Source: SHZI01 sp031395645 | Lineage (GTDB): Bacteria; Pseudomonadota; Gammaproteobacteria; Steroidobacterales; GCA-2729495 | NCBI GenBank assembly: GCA_031395645.1 | Contig: JANNJM010000088.1 | Location: 1 to 64,000, forward strand | Direction: 5' to 3' | Length of the DNA stretch: 64,000 bases | Part shown: in pieces, positions 1 to 8,825 of the stretch | How the letters are laid out: the number at the start of each line of letters is the position of its first letter | Position numbering within the stretch: position 1 is the stretch's first letter | Notes under the pieces: model-generated | The model's database searches: none | Told to the model about the DNA's origin: nothing | Seen by the model: the letters and a program-made list of their open reading frames with translations, nothing else | Made by a program: the position numbers and the translations under genes

Positions 1-1599
1 GAGATCCTGACGGAATTTGCGCGAAGGTCCAACGGCAAGCTGCAACTGACCGTCATCGACCCCCAACCGTTTTCCGACGAGGAGGACCGGGCCACGGCCT
101 TTGGCCTGCGCCCAATCAACCTCGGCAACACCGCAGACCCGATCTACTTCGGCATAGCTGCCACCAACAGCGTGGGAGATCAGCAGCTCATTCCGTTCCT
201 GGACCCGTCCAAGGAGTCGTTCCTGGAGTACGACCTGGCCAAGCTCACTTACACACTCGCGAATCCAAAGAAGCCTGTGGTGGGACTGCTCTCCAGCCTG
301 CCCATGACGGCCGGGTTCGACCCGATGACGCAGCAGATCCGTCAGCCCTGGGTGGTCTCCGACCAGCTCCGCCAGCTGTTTGACCTGCGCATCCTGGAAC
401 CTGGTCTTGAAAAGCTCGATGAGGAAATCAAGGTGCTGATGCTGGTGCACCCGAAGAATCTTCCTGACCAGACGCTCCTCGCGATTGACCAGTTCATTCT
501 CGGTGGCGGCCGGGCTCTGATATTTGTCGATCCTCTTGCCGAGATCGACCAGGGTGAACCATCGGAAGCCATGGCGGGCGGGCCGCCCGGGCGGGCCTCC
601 AGCCTTGACAAGCTGTTCAAGGCCTGGGGCATCGGCGTGGACAGCACCCACATCGTCGGCGACGACCGCTACGCGCTGACGGTGGGTGGTATGAACGGGC
701 AACCCGTCCGCCACCTCGGCATCATCGGCGTTGGCAAGGACGGGATGTCCCAGGACGACGTCGTCACAAGCGGCCTCAATATGGTGAACCTGGCCTTCGC
801 GGGCCACATCACCGGTCGCAAGGACGCCGCGGCGCAGATCACACCGATCATTCAGTCGAGTGACCAGGCTGGCCTCATTCCGACGGAACGGGTGACCGCG
901 GCAGCGGATCCGGACCTGCTCCGGACGGGCTTTGCACCTGCTGGTGAGCGCTACACGCTGGCGGCAAGGATCAGCGGCAAGCTGCCGAGCGCGTTTCCCG
1001 CCGATGGCAGAGCCGGCCACATCGCGGTCGCTGCCGAATCCGTCAATGTGCTGCTGGTGGCGGATGCCGATCTGCTGGCCGACCGGCTGTGGGTCCAGAC
1101 GCAGGATATCTTCGGCCAGCGCCTGAGCACCGCCTTTGCCAACAACGCCGACCTGGCGGTGAACGCCCTGGACAACCTGCAGGGCAGCGGTGACCTCATC
1201 GGGATCCGCAGTCGGGCCACGTTCCAGCGGCCGTTCACGCGCGTGGAAAACCTGCGGCGCAATGCCGAAACCCGCTTCCGCACGGCTGAGCAGGGTCTGC
1301 AAAAGGAACTGGAGGAGACCGAAGCCCGGCTCGGCGAGCTACAGGCCAGCCGCAAGGACCAGGGCACTGCGATCCTGTCGCCACAGCAGGAGAGTGAGAT
1401 TGAGCGCTTCCAGGCCCGCCGGATCGAGCTGCGCAAGGAGCTTCGCCAGGTCCAGCGTGAACTTGATCAGGACATCGAGCGGCTTGGCACCTGGCTGAAA
1501 GTAATCAACGTGGCCCTCGTGCCGCTGATCATTTCCGTGGTGAGCATCCTGCTGGTACTCCTTCGCCGACGGGCGAGACCGGCTGGAGCGACGGCGTGA
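1..1599 (+). CDS. GldG-family ABC transporter auxiliary protein (5' truncated)
   Basis: The frame is open from the first base of the window, so the start lies upstream; 532 residues are visible. The FSDEEDRATAFGL segment followed by YFGIAATNS matches the substrate-binding-like auxiliary domain of GldG family proteins, which work with an ABC ATPase and permease in gliding or export-type transporters. A charged coiled coil (nt about 1240-1490) precedes one C-terminal membrane helix (nt about 1500-1570) and a short RRRAR tail, so most of the protein should face the periplasm. The stop codon overlaps the GTG of the next gene, which indicates translational coupling. The ATPase and permease partners presumably lie before the window. 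The family call is from remembered motifs; the transported substrate is unknown. Confidence 0.8.
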   Translation, partial: EILTEFARRSNGKLQLTVIDPQPFSDEEDRATAFGLRPINLGNTADPIYFGIAATNSVGDQQLIPFLDPSKESFLEYDLAKLTYTLANPKKPVVGLLSSLPMTAGFDPMTQQIRQPWVVSDQLRQLFDLRILEPGLEKLDEEIKVLMLVHPKNLPDQTLLAIDQFILGGGRALIFVDPLAEIDQGEPSEAMAGGPPGRASSLDKLFKAWGIGVDSTHIVGDDRYALTVGGMNGQPVRHLGIIGVGKDGMSQDDVVTSGLNMVNLAFAGHITGRKDAAAQITPIIQSSDQAGLIPTERVTAAADPDLLRTGFAPAGERYTLAARISGKLPSAFPADGRAGHIAVAAESVNVLLVADADLLADRLWVQTQDIFGQRLSTAFANNADLAVNALDNLQGSGDLIGIRSRATFQRPFTRVENLRRNAETRFRTAEQGLQKELEETEARLGELQASRKDQGTAILSPQQESEIERFQARRIELRKELRQVQRELDQDIERLGTWLKVINVALVPLIISVVSILLVLLRRRARPAGATA

Positions 1600-2636
1600 A
1601 TCGCCGGACGCTTGCCCTCCTGTTCGCGGCGCTCGCGACCCTGGCGGTCGTCGCCGGGATCGTGCTCAGAGGCGCTCAGACTGGCAGTCGGGATCAGGGC
1701 CTGCTTTTCCCAGGCCTGAAAGAACAGCTCAACAGCATCCAGCGCATTGTCGTCGCCGGCCCGGGCAATACGCCAATTGCCACCCTCGAGCGGGGCGCGG
1801 ACAACTGGACCGTCGTGGAGCGCAGCAACTATGCGGCAGACGTCGGCCGGATCCGCAAGAACCTGCTGGCGCTCGCCGAGGCCCGGATTGTCGAAGAAAA
1901 AACCTCGAACCCGGACTTCTACGACCGGCTGGGGGTACAGGACGTGAGTGCCGCGAGCGCCAAAGGCGTGCTGCTGACACTCACTGCCGGCAAGAAGGCC
2001 GGCAACGAGAACCCCATCAGCGTCATCATCGGCCAGGCCCCGTCCGGCAGCACGAACCAGACGTACGCGCGGCGGGCCGGCGAGCCCATGAGCTGGCTCG
2101 TTACCGGGCAGTTCGATTTGGGCAAGACCGGTGGCGAGTGGCTCGACCGGTCGCTCACCGATATTCCGGCAGGGCGCATCCAGTCCGTCACCATCACCCA
2201 CCCCGGACTGGAGACGCTGCGGATCTCCCGGGATCCGAAGACCGAAAAGAGCGGTGCCAGTGAGGGCATGGTCGAGTTCCTGGTAGCTGACGTGCCCACC
2301 GGACGGGAACTCAGCTATCCGGGCGTCGCCAACGGCGTTGCAGGCGTGCTCGCGGAACTGCAACTAGACGACGCGCAGACCCGGGAAGTACTCGGCGCCA
2401 ACCCCGGCAAACCCGTGGTCGCACGCTTCGTGACCACCGACGGGCTGTCTGTAGAGACCAGCGCCTGGCGGCTGCCCGACGGCACCCGGTTCACCTTCAT
2501 CGCCTCTGGCGACGGCGACGCCGCGAAGGAAGCCGCCGCGATCAACGCGCGGCTTGGCGGCTGGGTGTACACAGTGCCCAGCTACAAGGCAGAGCAGCTC
2601 ACGCGCCGCCTGCAGGAGTTGCTGGCGCCAGACTGA
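1596..2636 (+). CDS. DUF4340 domain protein
   Basis: The 346-residue product starts at a GTG that overlaps the TGA of the GldG-like gene. It has an N-terminal membrane helix (residues about 5-25, LALLFAALATLAVVAGIVL) followed by a periplasmic part with the WTVVERSNYAADVGRIRKNL and ARRAGEPMSWLV-type segments seen in DUF4340 proteins. This family nearly always follows a GldG-like gene, and the two are thought to belong to one envelope ABC complex. That role is inferred from gene order; no catalytic motif is visible. Confidence 0.8.
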   Translation: MNRRTLALLFAALATLAVVAGIVLRGAQTGSRDQGLLFPGLKEQLNSIQRIVVAGPGNTPIATLERGADNWTVVERSNYAADVGRIRKNLLALAEARIVEEKTSNPDFYDRLGVQDVSAASAKGVLLTLTAGKKAGNENPISVIIGQAPSGSTNQTYARRAGEPMSWLVTGQFDLGKTGGEWLDRSLTDIPAGRIQSVTITHPGLETLRISRDPKTEKSGASEGMVEFLVADVPTGRELSYPGVANGVAGVLAELQLDDAQTREVLGANPGKPVVARFVTTDGLSVETSAWRLPDGTRFTFIASGDGDAAKEAAAINARLGGWVYTVPSYKAEQLTRRLQELLAPD

Positions 2637-2682
2637 GAGCTACCTGTCGCCTGGTGGAAACCGGGAAGGGTATGATCGTGGC

Positions 2683-2910
2683 ATGACTACCATCACTAAC
2701 GAACAAGCCCAGGCGTTCCTTGCCCGCTGGAAGCTGGTCAGGCAGGCACGGATAGACGAACTGCGTGAGACCTCGCTTGAGACGAGAATGCACCAACTCA
2801 GCACACTCATGGCCTCTCGCGAACTGTTCTGCCCGGATCCGGAACGGGAGTCAGGTGTGAAAAACGTTCGCGAGCGCTGGGCCCGTATTCACCGCGCTCT
2901 CGATGGCTGA
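2683..2910 (+). CDS. Small protein paired with a nucleotidyltransferase gene
   Basis: The ATG at 2683 gives a 75-residue charged, helical-looking protein (MTTITNEQAQAFLARWKLV...). An upstream extension of the same frame runs into the end of the previous gene and looks non-coding, so the short start is preferred. Its last codons overlap the start of the next gene by 8 bp, which points to coupled translation. The size, overlap and neighbour suggest the small partner of a two-gene toxin-antitoxin-like module. I do not recognise a domain. Confidence 0.65.
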   Translation: MTTITNEQAQAFLARWKLVRQARIDELRETSLETRMHQLSTLMASRELFCPDPERESGVKNVRERWARIHRALDG

Positions 2911-3490
2911 GCCCCTTCCAGGCAATTTACTTCGACCGCTGGATGACCTGAGGCGCTGGCTGGATGCCATCGGGACCCCTGCGGTCATCATCGGCGGCGT
3001 AGCGGTGTCGTTTCTGGGACGACCACGATTCACGCAGGATATCGATGCGCTGGCCATGATCGCCGAGGCGGATTGGGAGGCAGCGCTGGCTGCCGCGCCA
3101 GAGCATGGCCTGGTTCCAAGAATCGAAAACCCGGTCGAGTTCGCCCGCCGCACGCGGGTTTTTCTCCTCAGGCATGTGCAGTCCGCCATCGATGTGGATG
3201 TCATCTTGGGTGGGCTGCCCTTCGAGCAGAGCGCCGTCGACCACGGCCAAGTTTACGAAGTGGGTGGAATCAGCCTCCGCCTGCCGCGAGTCGAAGATCT
3301 CCTGATCATGAAGGCCGTGGCGCACAGGCCGCAGGATCTGCTGGACATTGAAGGCCTGCTGGAGTCGCATCCCGGCGCTGACACTGACGCCGTTCGCAAG
3401 TGGGTTCGTGAGTTTGCGGCAGCTGCTGCGATGTCGGACATCCTGGACGACTTCGACAAACTCCTGGCGCGAAGGCAGCCGGGCCGCTAA
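2903..3490 (+). CDS. Nucleotidyltransferase (AbiEii/DUF6036-like)
   Basis: The 195-residue protein has the nucleotidyltransferase-fold signature near its N-terminus: IIGGVAVSFLGRPRFTQDIDAL, with the paired acidic DID residues expected to bind metal. A third acidic strand may be IDVDVIL. Related proteins are AbiEii-type toxins or stand-alone substrate-modifying transferases. The gene overlaps the preceding small gene by 8 bp. The next gene ends on the opposite strand (4 bp overlap, convergent). Activity and target cannot be read from sequence. Confidence 0.75.
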   Translation: MAEPLPGNLLRPLDDLRRWLDAIGTPAVIIGGVAVSFLGRPRFTQDIDALAMIAEADWEAALAAAPEHGLVPRIENPVEFARRTRVFLLRHVQSAIDVDVILGGLPFEQSAVDHGQVYEVGGISLRLPRVEDLLIMKAVAHRPQDLLDIEGLLESHPGADTDAVRKWVREFAAAAAMSDILDDFDKLLARRQPGR

Positions 3491-4542
3491 CCCGCCAGTT
3501 CCGCCATCAGCCGCAGAGCCTCCGGCTGATCACAGCCGAGCAGCATGCTGGTGACTTTCGACGCTTTCCAGGCCGCGAAGCGCTCACGGATGTGCCCGGC
3601 GGACCCCACGAGCGCCGTCTCGTCCACGAGCTTGTCCGGCACCAGTGCGATCGCCTCGGCCTTTTTTCCGGCGAGGTACAGATCCTGGATTCTGAGCGCC
3701 TGCTCTGCGTAGCCCAGGCGCCTGGCATAGTCGTTGTAGAAGTTCTTGCCGCGGGCACCCATGCCACCGATATAGAGCGCCAGGTTGGCTTTCACCGTCA
3801 GTCGCGCCTTCTCGACATCGTCGTTCAGGATTACGGTCACGAAGGGCGCGATGTCGAAGTTCGCCAGGCTTTTGGCCTTCCAGCCAGGCTCGGCTGCGTG
3901 CCTCAAGTTGGCTGTGGCGAAACCCTTTTCGAGGGCGGGAGCGAGAAGATCGAAACGCTCGGGGTTCATCCACACGGGAATGAGCCCGTCCGCGACTTCG
4001 GCGCTGCACTCGATGCCTGCCGGTCCGATGGACGCCGTGTAGATCTGCATGTCCCTGCGACCGTGCAGGATGCTCTTCAGCGGCTTGCCGAGTCCGGAGG
4101 CGCCCGGCCCGGCGTAGGGAATCTCGTAGATCTCGCCTTTGAACTCGACCGGCGCGGCACGCGCCAGGATCCTGCGGATGATGGTCACGTACTCGCGGGT
4201 CCGCGTGAGCGGCTTGCCGTAGGCCACGCCGTGCCACCCCTCCACGACCTGAGGTCCGGACGGCCCCAAACCGAGGATAAAGCGTCCGCCCGAGAGGGCA
4301 TCGAGGGTCATGGCCGTCATCGCGGTCATGGTCGGCGTGCGGGCGGGCATCTGCATGATCGCCGTGCCGAGCTTGATCCTGCTGGTGCGCGCCCCGATCC
4401 ACGCCAGGGGAGAAATCGCGTCGGAACCATAGGCCTCGGCAGTCCACACGGAATCGAAGCCAAGCCGTTCAGCATGGAGTATCAGGTCCATGTTCAATGA
4501 CATTGATGCGCCGGAATAGCCGGCAACCAGACCGAGCTTCAT
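3487..4542 (-). CDS. LLM-class flavin-dependent (luciferase-like) oxidoreductase
   Basis: The ATG at 4542 overlaps the TGA of the upstream cupin gene, giving a 351-residue protein that begins MKLGLVAGYSG. A longer frame to 4650 lies inside the cupin gene and is not favoured. Features of the bacterial luciferase TIM barrel are visible: AERLGFDSVWTAEAYGSDA, the RIKLGTAIMQMPARTPTMTAM block, and GGRFILGLGPSGPQVVEGWHG. This pattern resembles the F420-dependent subgroup (Rv3520c-like) more than FMN-type monooxygenases, but the cofactor is inferred. The gene is co-transcribed with the cupin. Substrate unknown. Confidence 0.85.
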   Translation of the reverse strand: MKLGLVAGYSGASMSLNMDLILHAERLGFDSVWTAEAYGSDAISPLAWIGARTSRIKLGTAIMQMPARTPTMTAMTAMTLDALSGGRFILGLGPSGPQVVEGWHGVAYGKPLTRTREYVTIIRRILARAAPVEFKGEIYEIPYAGPGASGLGKPLKSILHGRRDMQIYTASIGPAGIECSAEVADGLIPVWMNPERFDLLAPALEKGFATANLRHAAEPGWKAKSLANFDIAPFVTVILNDDVEKARLTVKANLALYIGGMGARGKNFYNDYARRLGYAEQALRIQDLYLAGKKAEAIALVPDKLVDETALVGSAGHIRERFAAWKASKVTSMLLGCDQPEALRLMAELAG

Positions 4543-4907
4543 GGCGCCGGCGTCAAGATAACGTAGTGCTTGCGCACCGTTTCCACCGTCTCCCAGGTGC
4601 CGCGAAAACCCGCCGGGATCATGAAGGCATCGCCCTGCCCCAGCTGCCATTGCTCACCGGTCTCGCTGGTGACAACAACACGGCCCTCGATCAGGTGGCA
4701 GAACTCCCACTCGGTGTAGTTGATGACCACTTTCCCGGGTGTGCTTTCCCAGACACCACAGAACAGCCGGCCGTTCTCACCGGAGTAGTGATTCCAGGTG
4801 CGGGTGCGGTACGCGCCGGCAAGCAGGGCTTCGCCGGAGCCCTGGCCGGCTTCCACCGGTGGGGCGTCCGGGCCTGAGGTTGGCATGAGGATGAGCTGGC
4901 TTGCCAC
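4539..4907 (-). CDS. Cupin domain protein (DUF861/EutQ-like)
   Basis: This is a 122-residue single-domain beta barrel. The segments GVWESTPGKVVINYTEWEFCHLIEGRVVVTSETGEQWQLGQGDAFMIPAGFRGTW match the Cupin_3 family, in which the conserved Trp/Glu/His cluster replaces the usual metal triad. It overlaps the oxidoreductase start by 4 bp, so the two are probably made together. Proteins of this family have varied or unknown roles. Confidence 0.8.
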   Translation of the reverse strand: MASQLILMPTSGPDAPPVEAGQGSGEALLAGAYRTRTWNHYSGENGRLFCGVWESTPGKVVINYTEWEFCHLIEGRVVVTSETGEQWQLGQGDAFMIPAGFRGTWETVETVRKHYVILTPAP

Positions 4908-5002
4908 TGGCCGAAGTATAGATGCACAACTGTTTTACCAGGCGAACCGGCGGGGTATGCTTGAGCAATCCATCTGCAAGCCAACCGGGGGGAGTACGTG
5001 CC

Positions 5003-5929
5003 ATGCGCATCAGTCGTCTGAAGGCCGGATTCATTGCTTCGTTCGTCGCGACATTGCCCTCACTGGCCATCGCCGCGGGCGATACCAGCGAAGCCATCCA
5101 GATTCCGGTCTGCGACACCAAGATCGGGACCCTGGCGGTCACTGAGCCTGAGAACAAGTGGTGGCAAGCCTACAACCTCGAGTCGCCCGAGGCTCTGATC
5201 AAGGTATTCGTGTCCGAGTCCAAGTGCTTCACGCTACTCGACCGGGGCAAGGGTCTGGCGGCGGCGCAACAGGAACGGGCGTTGAGTTCCAGTGGTGAAA
5301 TGCGGGGTGGCTCAAATATCGGCAAAGGCCAGATGAAGGCTGCCGACTACGTACTCGTGCCGGACCTCGTCACGAAGAACAAGGACTCTGGCGGGAAGAA
5401 GATCGGTGGACTCCTGGGTGGCCTCCTCGGCGGTGTAGCTGGCGCCGTGGCGGGCGGCATCAGCCTGAAGAGCAAGGAAGCGGACGTCGTACTGACTCTG
5501 ACGGACGTCCGGTCGACAGAGCAGGTGGCGATGGAGCAAGGCCACGCGAAGAAGACTGACCTCGGCTGGGGTGCAGGCGGCGGAGCCTTCTTCGGCGGCT
5601 TCGCGGCTGCAGGGGCCACGGGCTACGCGAATACCGAGATCGGGCAGGTCGTGACGATGGCGTACCTGGACTCCTACTCCAAGCTGGTCACCAGCATCAA
5701 GGGCATGTCGTTGAATGCCAAGGCAGATAACGTAGGCCAGTCGGTGACCATGGCCAAACCTGGGAAAATGTATACCAGGCCGGACGTCAAGGCGAAGGTC
5801 GTCCGCGATCTCGACCCGGGGATGACGCTCTATCCGACTGGTGAGAAGGATGGCATGTGGTGGCAGGCCTCCGACGAGCTCGGCAACGAAGGCTGGGTGC
5901 CGTCAACACTGTTCCAGCTTGCCAAGTAG
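5003..5929 (+). CDS. CsgG-like secreted protein with C-terminal SH3 domain
   Basis: The ATG at 5003 follows a GGGGGAG ribosome-binding site at about 4986-4993 and starts a classical signal peptide (MRISRLKAGFIASFVATLPSLAIAA). The body has CsgG-family features: a weak-conservation N-terminal domain with SKCFTLLDRGKGLAAAQQERAL and AADYVLVPDLVTK, then a very Gly/Ala-rich loop (GGLLGGLLGGVAGAVAGG). The last 65 residues (MYTRPDVKAKVVRDLDPG ... WWQASDELGNEGWVPSTLF) look like a bacterial SH3 domain. CsgG proteins form outer-membrane pores or sense envelope proteins; no curli genes are nearby, so the role here is unknown. It lacks the lipobox Cys of true CsgG. Confidence 0.65.
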   Translation: MRISRLKAGFIASFVATLPSLAIAAGDTSEAIQIPVCDTKIGTLAVTEPENKWWQAYNLESPEALIKVFVSESKCFTLLDRGKGLAAAQQERALSSSGEMRGGSNIGKGQMKAADYVLVPDLVTKNKDSGGKKIGGLLGGLLGGVAGAVAGGISLKSKEADVVLTLTDVRSTEQVAMEQGHAKKTDLGWGAGGGAFFGGFAAAGATGYANTEIGQVVTMAYLDSYSKLVTSIKGMSLNAKADNVGQSVTMAKPGKMYTRPDVKAKVVRDLDPGMTLYPTGEKDGMWWQASDELGNEGWVPSTLFQLAK

Positions 5930-5978
5930 TGGCGATGAATGCCTGACCTGACGACGACCTAGGACAGACACGACGGCT

Positions 5979-6006
5979 CAGGCCGGGCGCGACCGCGCCC
6001 GGCCTG
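5979..6006. terminator. GC-rich hairpin upstream of ilvA
   Basis: Two perfect 12-bp arms (5979-5990 and 5995-6006) enclose a 4-base loop. It lies 49 bp after the CsgG-like gene and 14 bp before the ilvA ATG. No T tract follows, so it may be a factor-dependent or weak terminator, or a structure in the ilvA leader. Confidence 0.45.
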
Positions 6007-6020
6007 CTACCCTATTTCCG

Positions 6021-7541
6021 ATGATTTCCGACTACCTCGGACGAATCCTGAAAGCCCGCGTCTACGACGTGGCCATCGAGACGCCACTGGAGCCGGCGCC
6101 GCGCCTCTCCGCGCGCCTCGGGAACCGCGTGCTGCTGAAACGCGAGGACCTACAGCCAGTCTTTTCGTACAAGTTGCGGGGCGCCTATAACAAGCTGGCC
6201 CAGCTGACGCCGGCGGAACGGGCGGCGGGTGTCATCTGCAGCTCGGCAGGCAATCACGGCCAGGGCGTCGCCCTCGCCGGCCGGTCAATGGGCATCCGGG
6301 CCGTGGTGGTGATGCCCGTCACGACGCCCACGATCAAGGTCGAGGCCGTGCGCGCCCTGGGTGCCGAAGTGGTCCTGCACGGCATCACCTACGACGACGC
6401 CTATGCCCGCTCCCAGGAACTCGTCGCCGCCGAGGGACTCACGTTTGTGCCCCCGTTCGACGATCCGGCGGTAATTGCCGGCCAGGGCACCGTGGGCATG
6501 GAGATCCTGCGCCAGCACCGCGGCGCGATCGATGCCATCTTCGTTCCTATAGGCGGCGGCGGACTCATCAGCGGTATCGGGCTGTACGTGAAGGCCCTGC
6601 ACCCGGAGATCCGCGTGATCGGCGTTGAGCCGGAGGAATCCCCGACGATGCACGCGGCCCTCGCCGCCGGACACCCCGTCAGACTGGAGCGCGTCGGGAT
6701 CTTCGTCGACGGCGTCGCCGTGCGCCAGGCCGGGGACGAGACGTTCCGGATCTGCCGTGAGGTGGTGGACGAGATCATCCTCGTGACCAACGATGAAGTC
6801 TGCGCCGCGATTCGTGACGTGTTCGAGGACACCCGCGCCATCATGGAACCGGCGGGCGCCCTGGCCGTGGCCGGCATCAAGCGCTACGTGGCCGCTGCGA
6901 GCTGCCGGGATCAGACGCTGGTGGCCATCAACAGCGGGGCAAACATGAACTTCGACAGGTTGCGCTACATCGCGGAGCGCGCCGGCATCGGCGAGCACCG
7001 GGAGGCGCTGCTGGCCGTGCAGATCCCCGAGCGGCCCGGCAGCTTCCAGACCTTCTGCGAGACGATCGGCAACCGCTACATCACGGAGTTCAACTACCGG
7101 TACGCCGATCCGGCGCGGGCGCGCATCTTCGTCGGCGTGGGACTGACGGGCGGGCTCGCGGAAAGGGCACAACTCATCGCCCGGCTCAGTGAGCTCGGCT
7201 ATCCCGTGTCAGACCTGAGCGACGACGAGGTTGCAAAGCTGCACGTGCGGCACATGGTCGGCGGACTGGCCCCGGGGCTCAAGGACGAGCGCCTGTATCG
7301 CTTCGAGTTTCCCGAACTGCCCGGCGCCCTGCTGGAATTCCTTAAAGCATTCGGCAGCCGGTGGAACATCAGCCTGTTTCACTACACGAATCCCGGCTCG
7401 GATTTCGGCCGGGTGCTCGCCGGCATCCAGGTGCCGGGGCAGGAAATGGAGGACTTTCTCGCGCACCTCAAATCCACTGGCTATGAGTTCTGGGATGAGA
7501 GCGCGAATTCGACGTATCGGATGTTTTTGGCGGCGGAGTAG
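6021..7541 (+). CDS. ilvA: Threonine ammonia-lyase, biosynthetic
   Basis: The 506-residue enzyme deaminates threonine to 2-oxobutanoate, the first step of isoleucine synthesis. The PLP lysine is K51 in SYKLRGAYNKL. A glycine-rich phosphate-binding loop is visible (PIGGGGLISGIG), as is the SSAGNHGQGVA motif. Two regulatory ACT-like regions follow the catalytic domain (residues about 330-410, ALLAVQIPERPGSFQTFC, and about 425-505, LYRFEFPELPGALLEFLKAFG), as in the isoleucine-inhibited form. Length matches the family. ilvC and ilvY lie 19 kb away, so the pathway is split in this genome. Confidence 0.97.
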   Translation: MISDYLGRILKARVYDVAIETPLEPAPRLSARLGNRVLLKREDLQPVFSYKLRGAYNKLAQLTPAERAAGVICSSAGNHGQGVALAGRSMGIRAVVVMPVTTPTIKVEAVRALGAEVVLHGITYDDAYARSQELVAAEGLTFVPPFDDPAVIAGQGTVGMEILRQHRGAIDAIFVPIGGGGLISGIGLYVKALHPEIRVIGVEPEESPTMHAALAAGHPVRLERVGIFVDGVAVRQAGDETFRICREVVDEIILVTNDEVCAAIRDVFEDTRAIMEPAGALAVAGIKRYVAAASCRDQTLVAINSGANMNFDRLRYIAERAGIGEHREALLAVQIPERPGSFQTFCETIGNRYITEFNYRYADPARARIFVGVGLTGGLAERAQLIARLSELGYPVSDLSDDEVAKLHVRHMVGGLAPGLKDERLYRFEFPELPGALLEFLKAFGSRWNISLFHYTNPGSDFGRVLAGIQVPGQEMEDFLAHLKSTGYEFWDESANSTYRMFLAAE

Positions 7542-7568
7542 ACGCATGGCTTTGCCATCGAGCCCGCA

Positions 7569-7913
7569 TTGAATGGCTGTCCGCACAGCGCCCGAACCCC
7601 ACTGCCGCCGCCAGACCTCAAGGCCATCGCTACCTACGCGGATGGCATCGGCGCTCCCAAAGGCCTGATCACCGGATCCAGTAAAATTGTGGCCAAAGCG
7701 CGGAAAGCCGGCCTGTTCGTCCACGGCTGGACGTTTCGCGGGGAGAACCACTACCTGGCCCCGCCCTATCAACGAGGCACCGAGTCGAACGCGCGCGGGA
7801 ACCTGGCTGGGAAAATCGCCGCCGCGCTGGACCAGGGCATGACCGGTTTCTTCACCGATCATCCGGATGTGGGACGCCAGGTTTGCCAGGATCGCGGGCA
7901 GGGATCTGCTTGA
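7569..7913 (+). pseudogene. Remnant of a glycerophosphodiester phosphodiesterase (C-terminal part)
   Basis: The frame keeps the typical end of a GDPD enzyme: DLKAIATYADGIGAPKGLI, then AGLFVHGWTFRGENHYLAPPY and finally ALDQGMTGFFTDHPDVG. The first two thirds, including the catalytic HRG...E region, are missing; ilvA ends only 27 bp upstream. A 5' deletion therefore removed the catalytic part. The small remaining frame could still be translated but should not be an active enzyme. Confidence 0.7.
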
Positions 7914-8146
7914 ACGAGACAGAAATCCTCTGCTTTACCAGCACCCAGGCCAGCCCGGATCTTCGCCTCTCACTACGGCGCGCCTTTCGGGTGGGGGGCA
8001 CCATCTCCGCGGTGCGCGGCGGCCGTCTGCTGTCGATACGGGTTGTGGACTATGTGGAGAACCCGATTGAAGACGGCGTGTCAGTGGTTGCGACCATCGC
8101 CATGGAAAAGCCCGTAGCTCCAGAGCACCGTGCCGCCACCGCTTGA
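7910..8146 (+). CDS. Small hypothetical protein
   Basis: A TTG at 7910 overlaps the stop of the GDPD remnant and has a purine-rich GCAGGGA upstream. The 78-residue product (LNETEILCFTSTQASPDLRLSLRRAF...) ends with MEKPVAPEHRAATA. It could instead be a further decayed fragment. I recognise no domain. The stretch 8147-8317 that follows contains no gene I can support. Confidence 0.35.
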   Translation: MNETEILCFTSTQASPDLRLSLRRAFRVGGTISAVRGGRLLSIRVVDYVENPIEDGVSVVATIAMEKPVAPEHRAATA

Positions 8147-8317
8147 CGGCACACGACTTCTGGCACGCGCTATAGGCGGGCTGGGGCGGCAGCCGCGCCG
8201 ATTTTTTACCGTTCTGGTGTGGCGACGTGAGCTCGCACCTGCCCCAGCCCTATTGCCCGGAATCCTGGCTGGCAACCGTTGCACTACGCTGACGATCTGG
8301 CTATGGGACCGTGACGG

Positions 8318-8788
8318 CTATGGACGACTCTGACCCTGATACGTGGTCATCGCTGCAAAGAAGGTCTTTGCGTCCGCCACCTCGCCGGTGACTTCCCCGG
8401 GCACCCCCTCGCAGAATTTCACCCAGGCAATCCGACTCTCCACGCCGTATTGAATCTTGACGGGCGCCTCGTCCGGCGCGTCGAGGGACCCTATTGTCAC
8501 GTAGATGCGTGCATCGGGCAGGTTGTAGGCAAAGGACAGTGGTGTCCCGCAGGCGGCACAGAAGCCGCGCTGCGCCAGATTTGAGCTGGCGAAGAAAACC
8601 GGTTGTCCGCGCGTCCAGTCGAAGTCTGCTTTTGGCGCACCGGCAAGGGCGGCGAACAGGCCGCCCGTTGCTCGCTGGCACATCCGGCAATGGCACACAT
8701 GGCTGTTCTGTGGCGGGACATAAAGCGCGTACCGGATGGCGCCGCACTGGCAGCCCCCGGTCGCGCTGGGCGAGCGGCTCCTGGTCAT
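8318..8788 (-). CDS. GFA family (CENP-V/glutathione-dependent formaldehyde-activating) protein
   Basis: The ATG at 8788 has a GGGAGAC ribosome-binding site just upstream and gives 156 residues. The zinc-binding pattern of the Mss4-like fold is complete: GGCQCGAIRYAL, HVCHCRMCQRATG, and GFCAACGTPLSF. Family members bind zinc and in some cases glutathione adducts; most have no proven reaction. It follows the Tgt-MnmC fusion on the same strand. Confidence 0.9.
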   Translation of the reverse strand: MTRSRSPSATGGCQCGAIRYALYVPPQNSHVCHCRMCQRATGGLFAALAGAPKADFDWTRGQPVFFASSNLAQRGFCAACGTPLSFAYNLPDARIYVTIGSLDAPDEAPVKIQYGVESRIAWVKFCEGVPGEVTGEVADAKTFFAAMTTYQGQSRP

Positions 8789-8825
8789 GGCAGTCTCCCT
8801 GTCAGTCTCGTTGGTGGCGCGTCTG

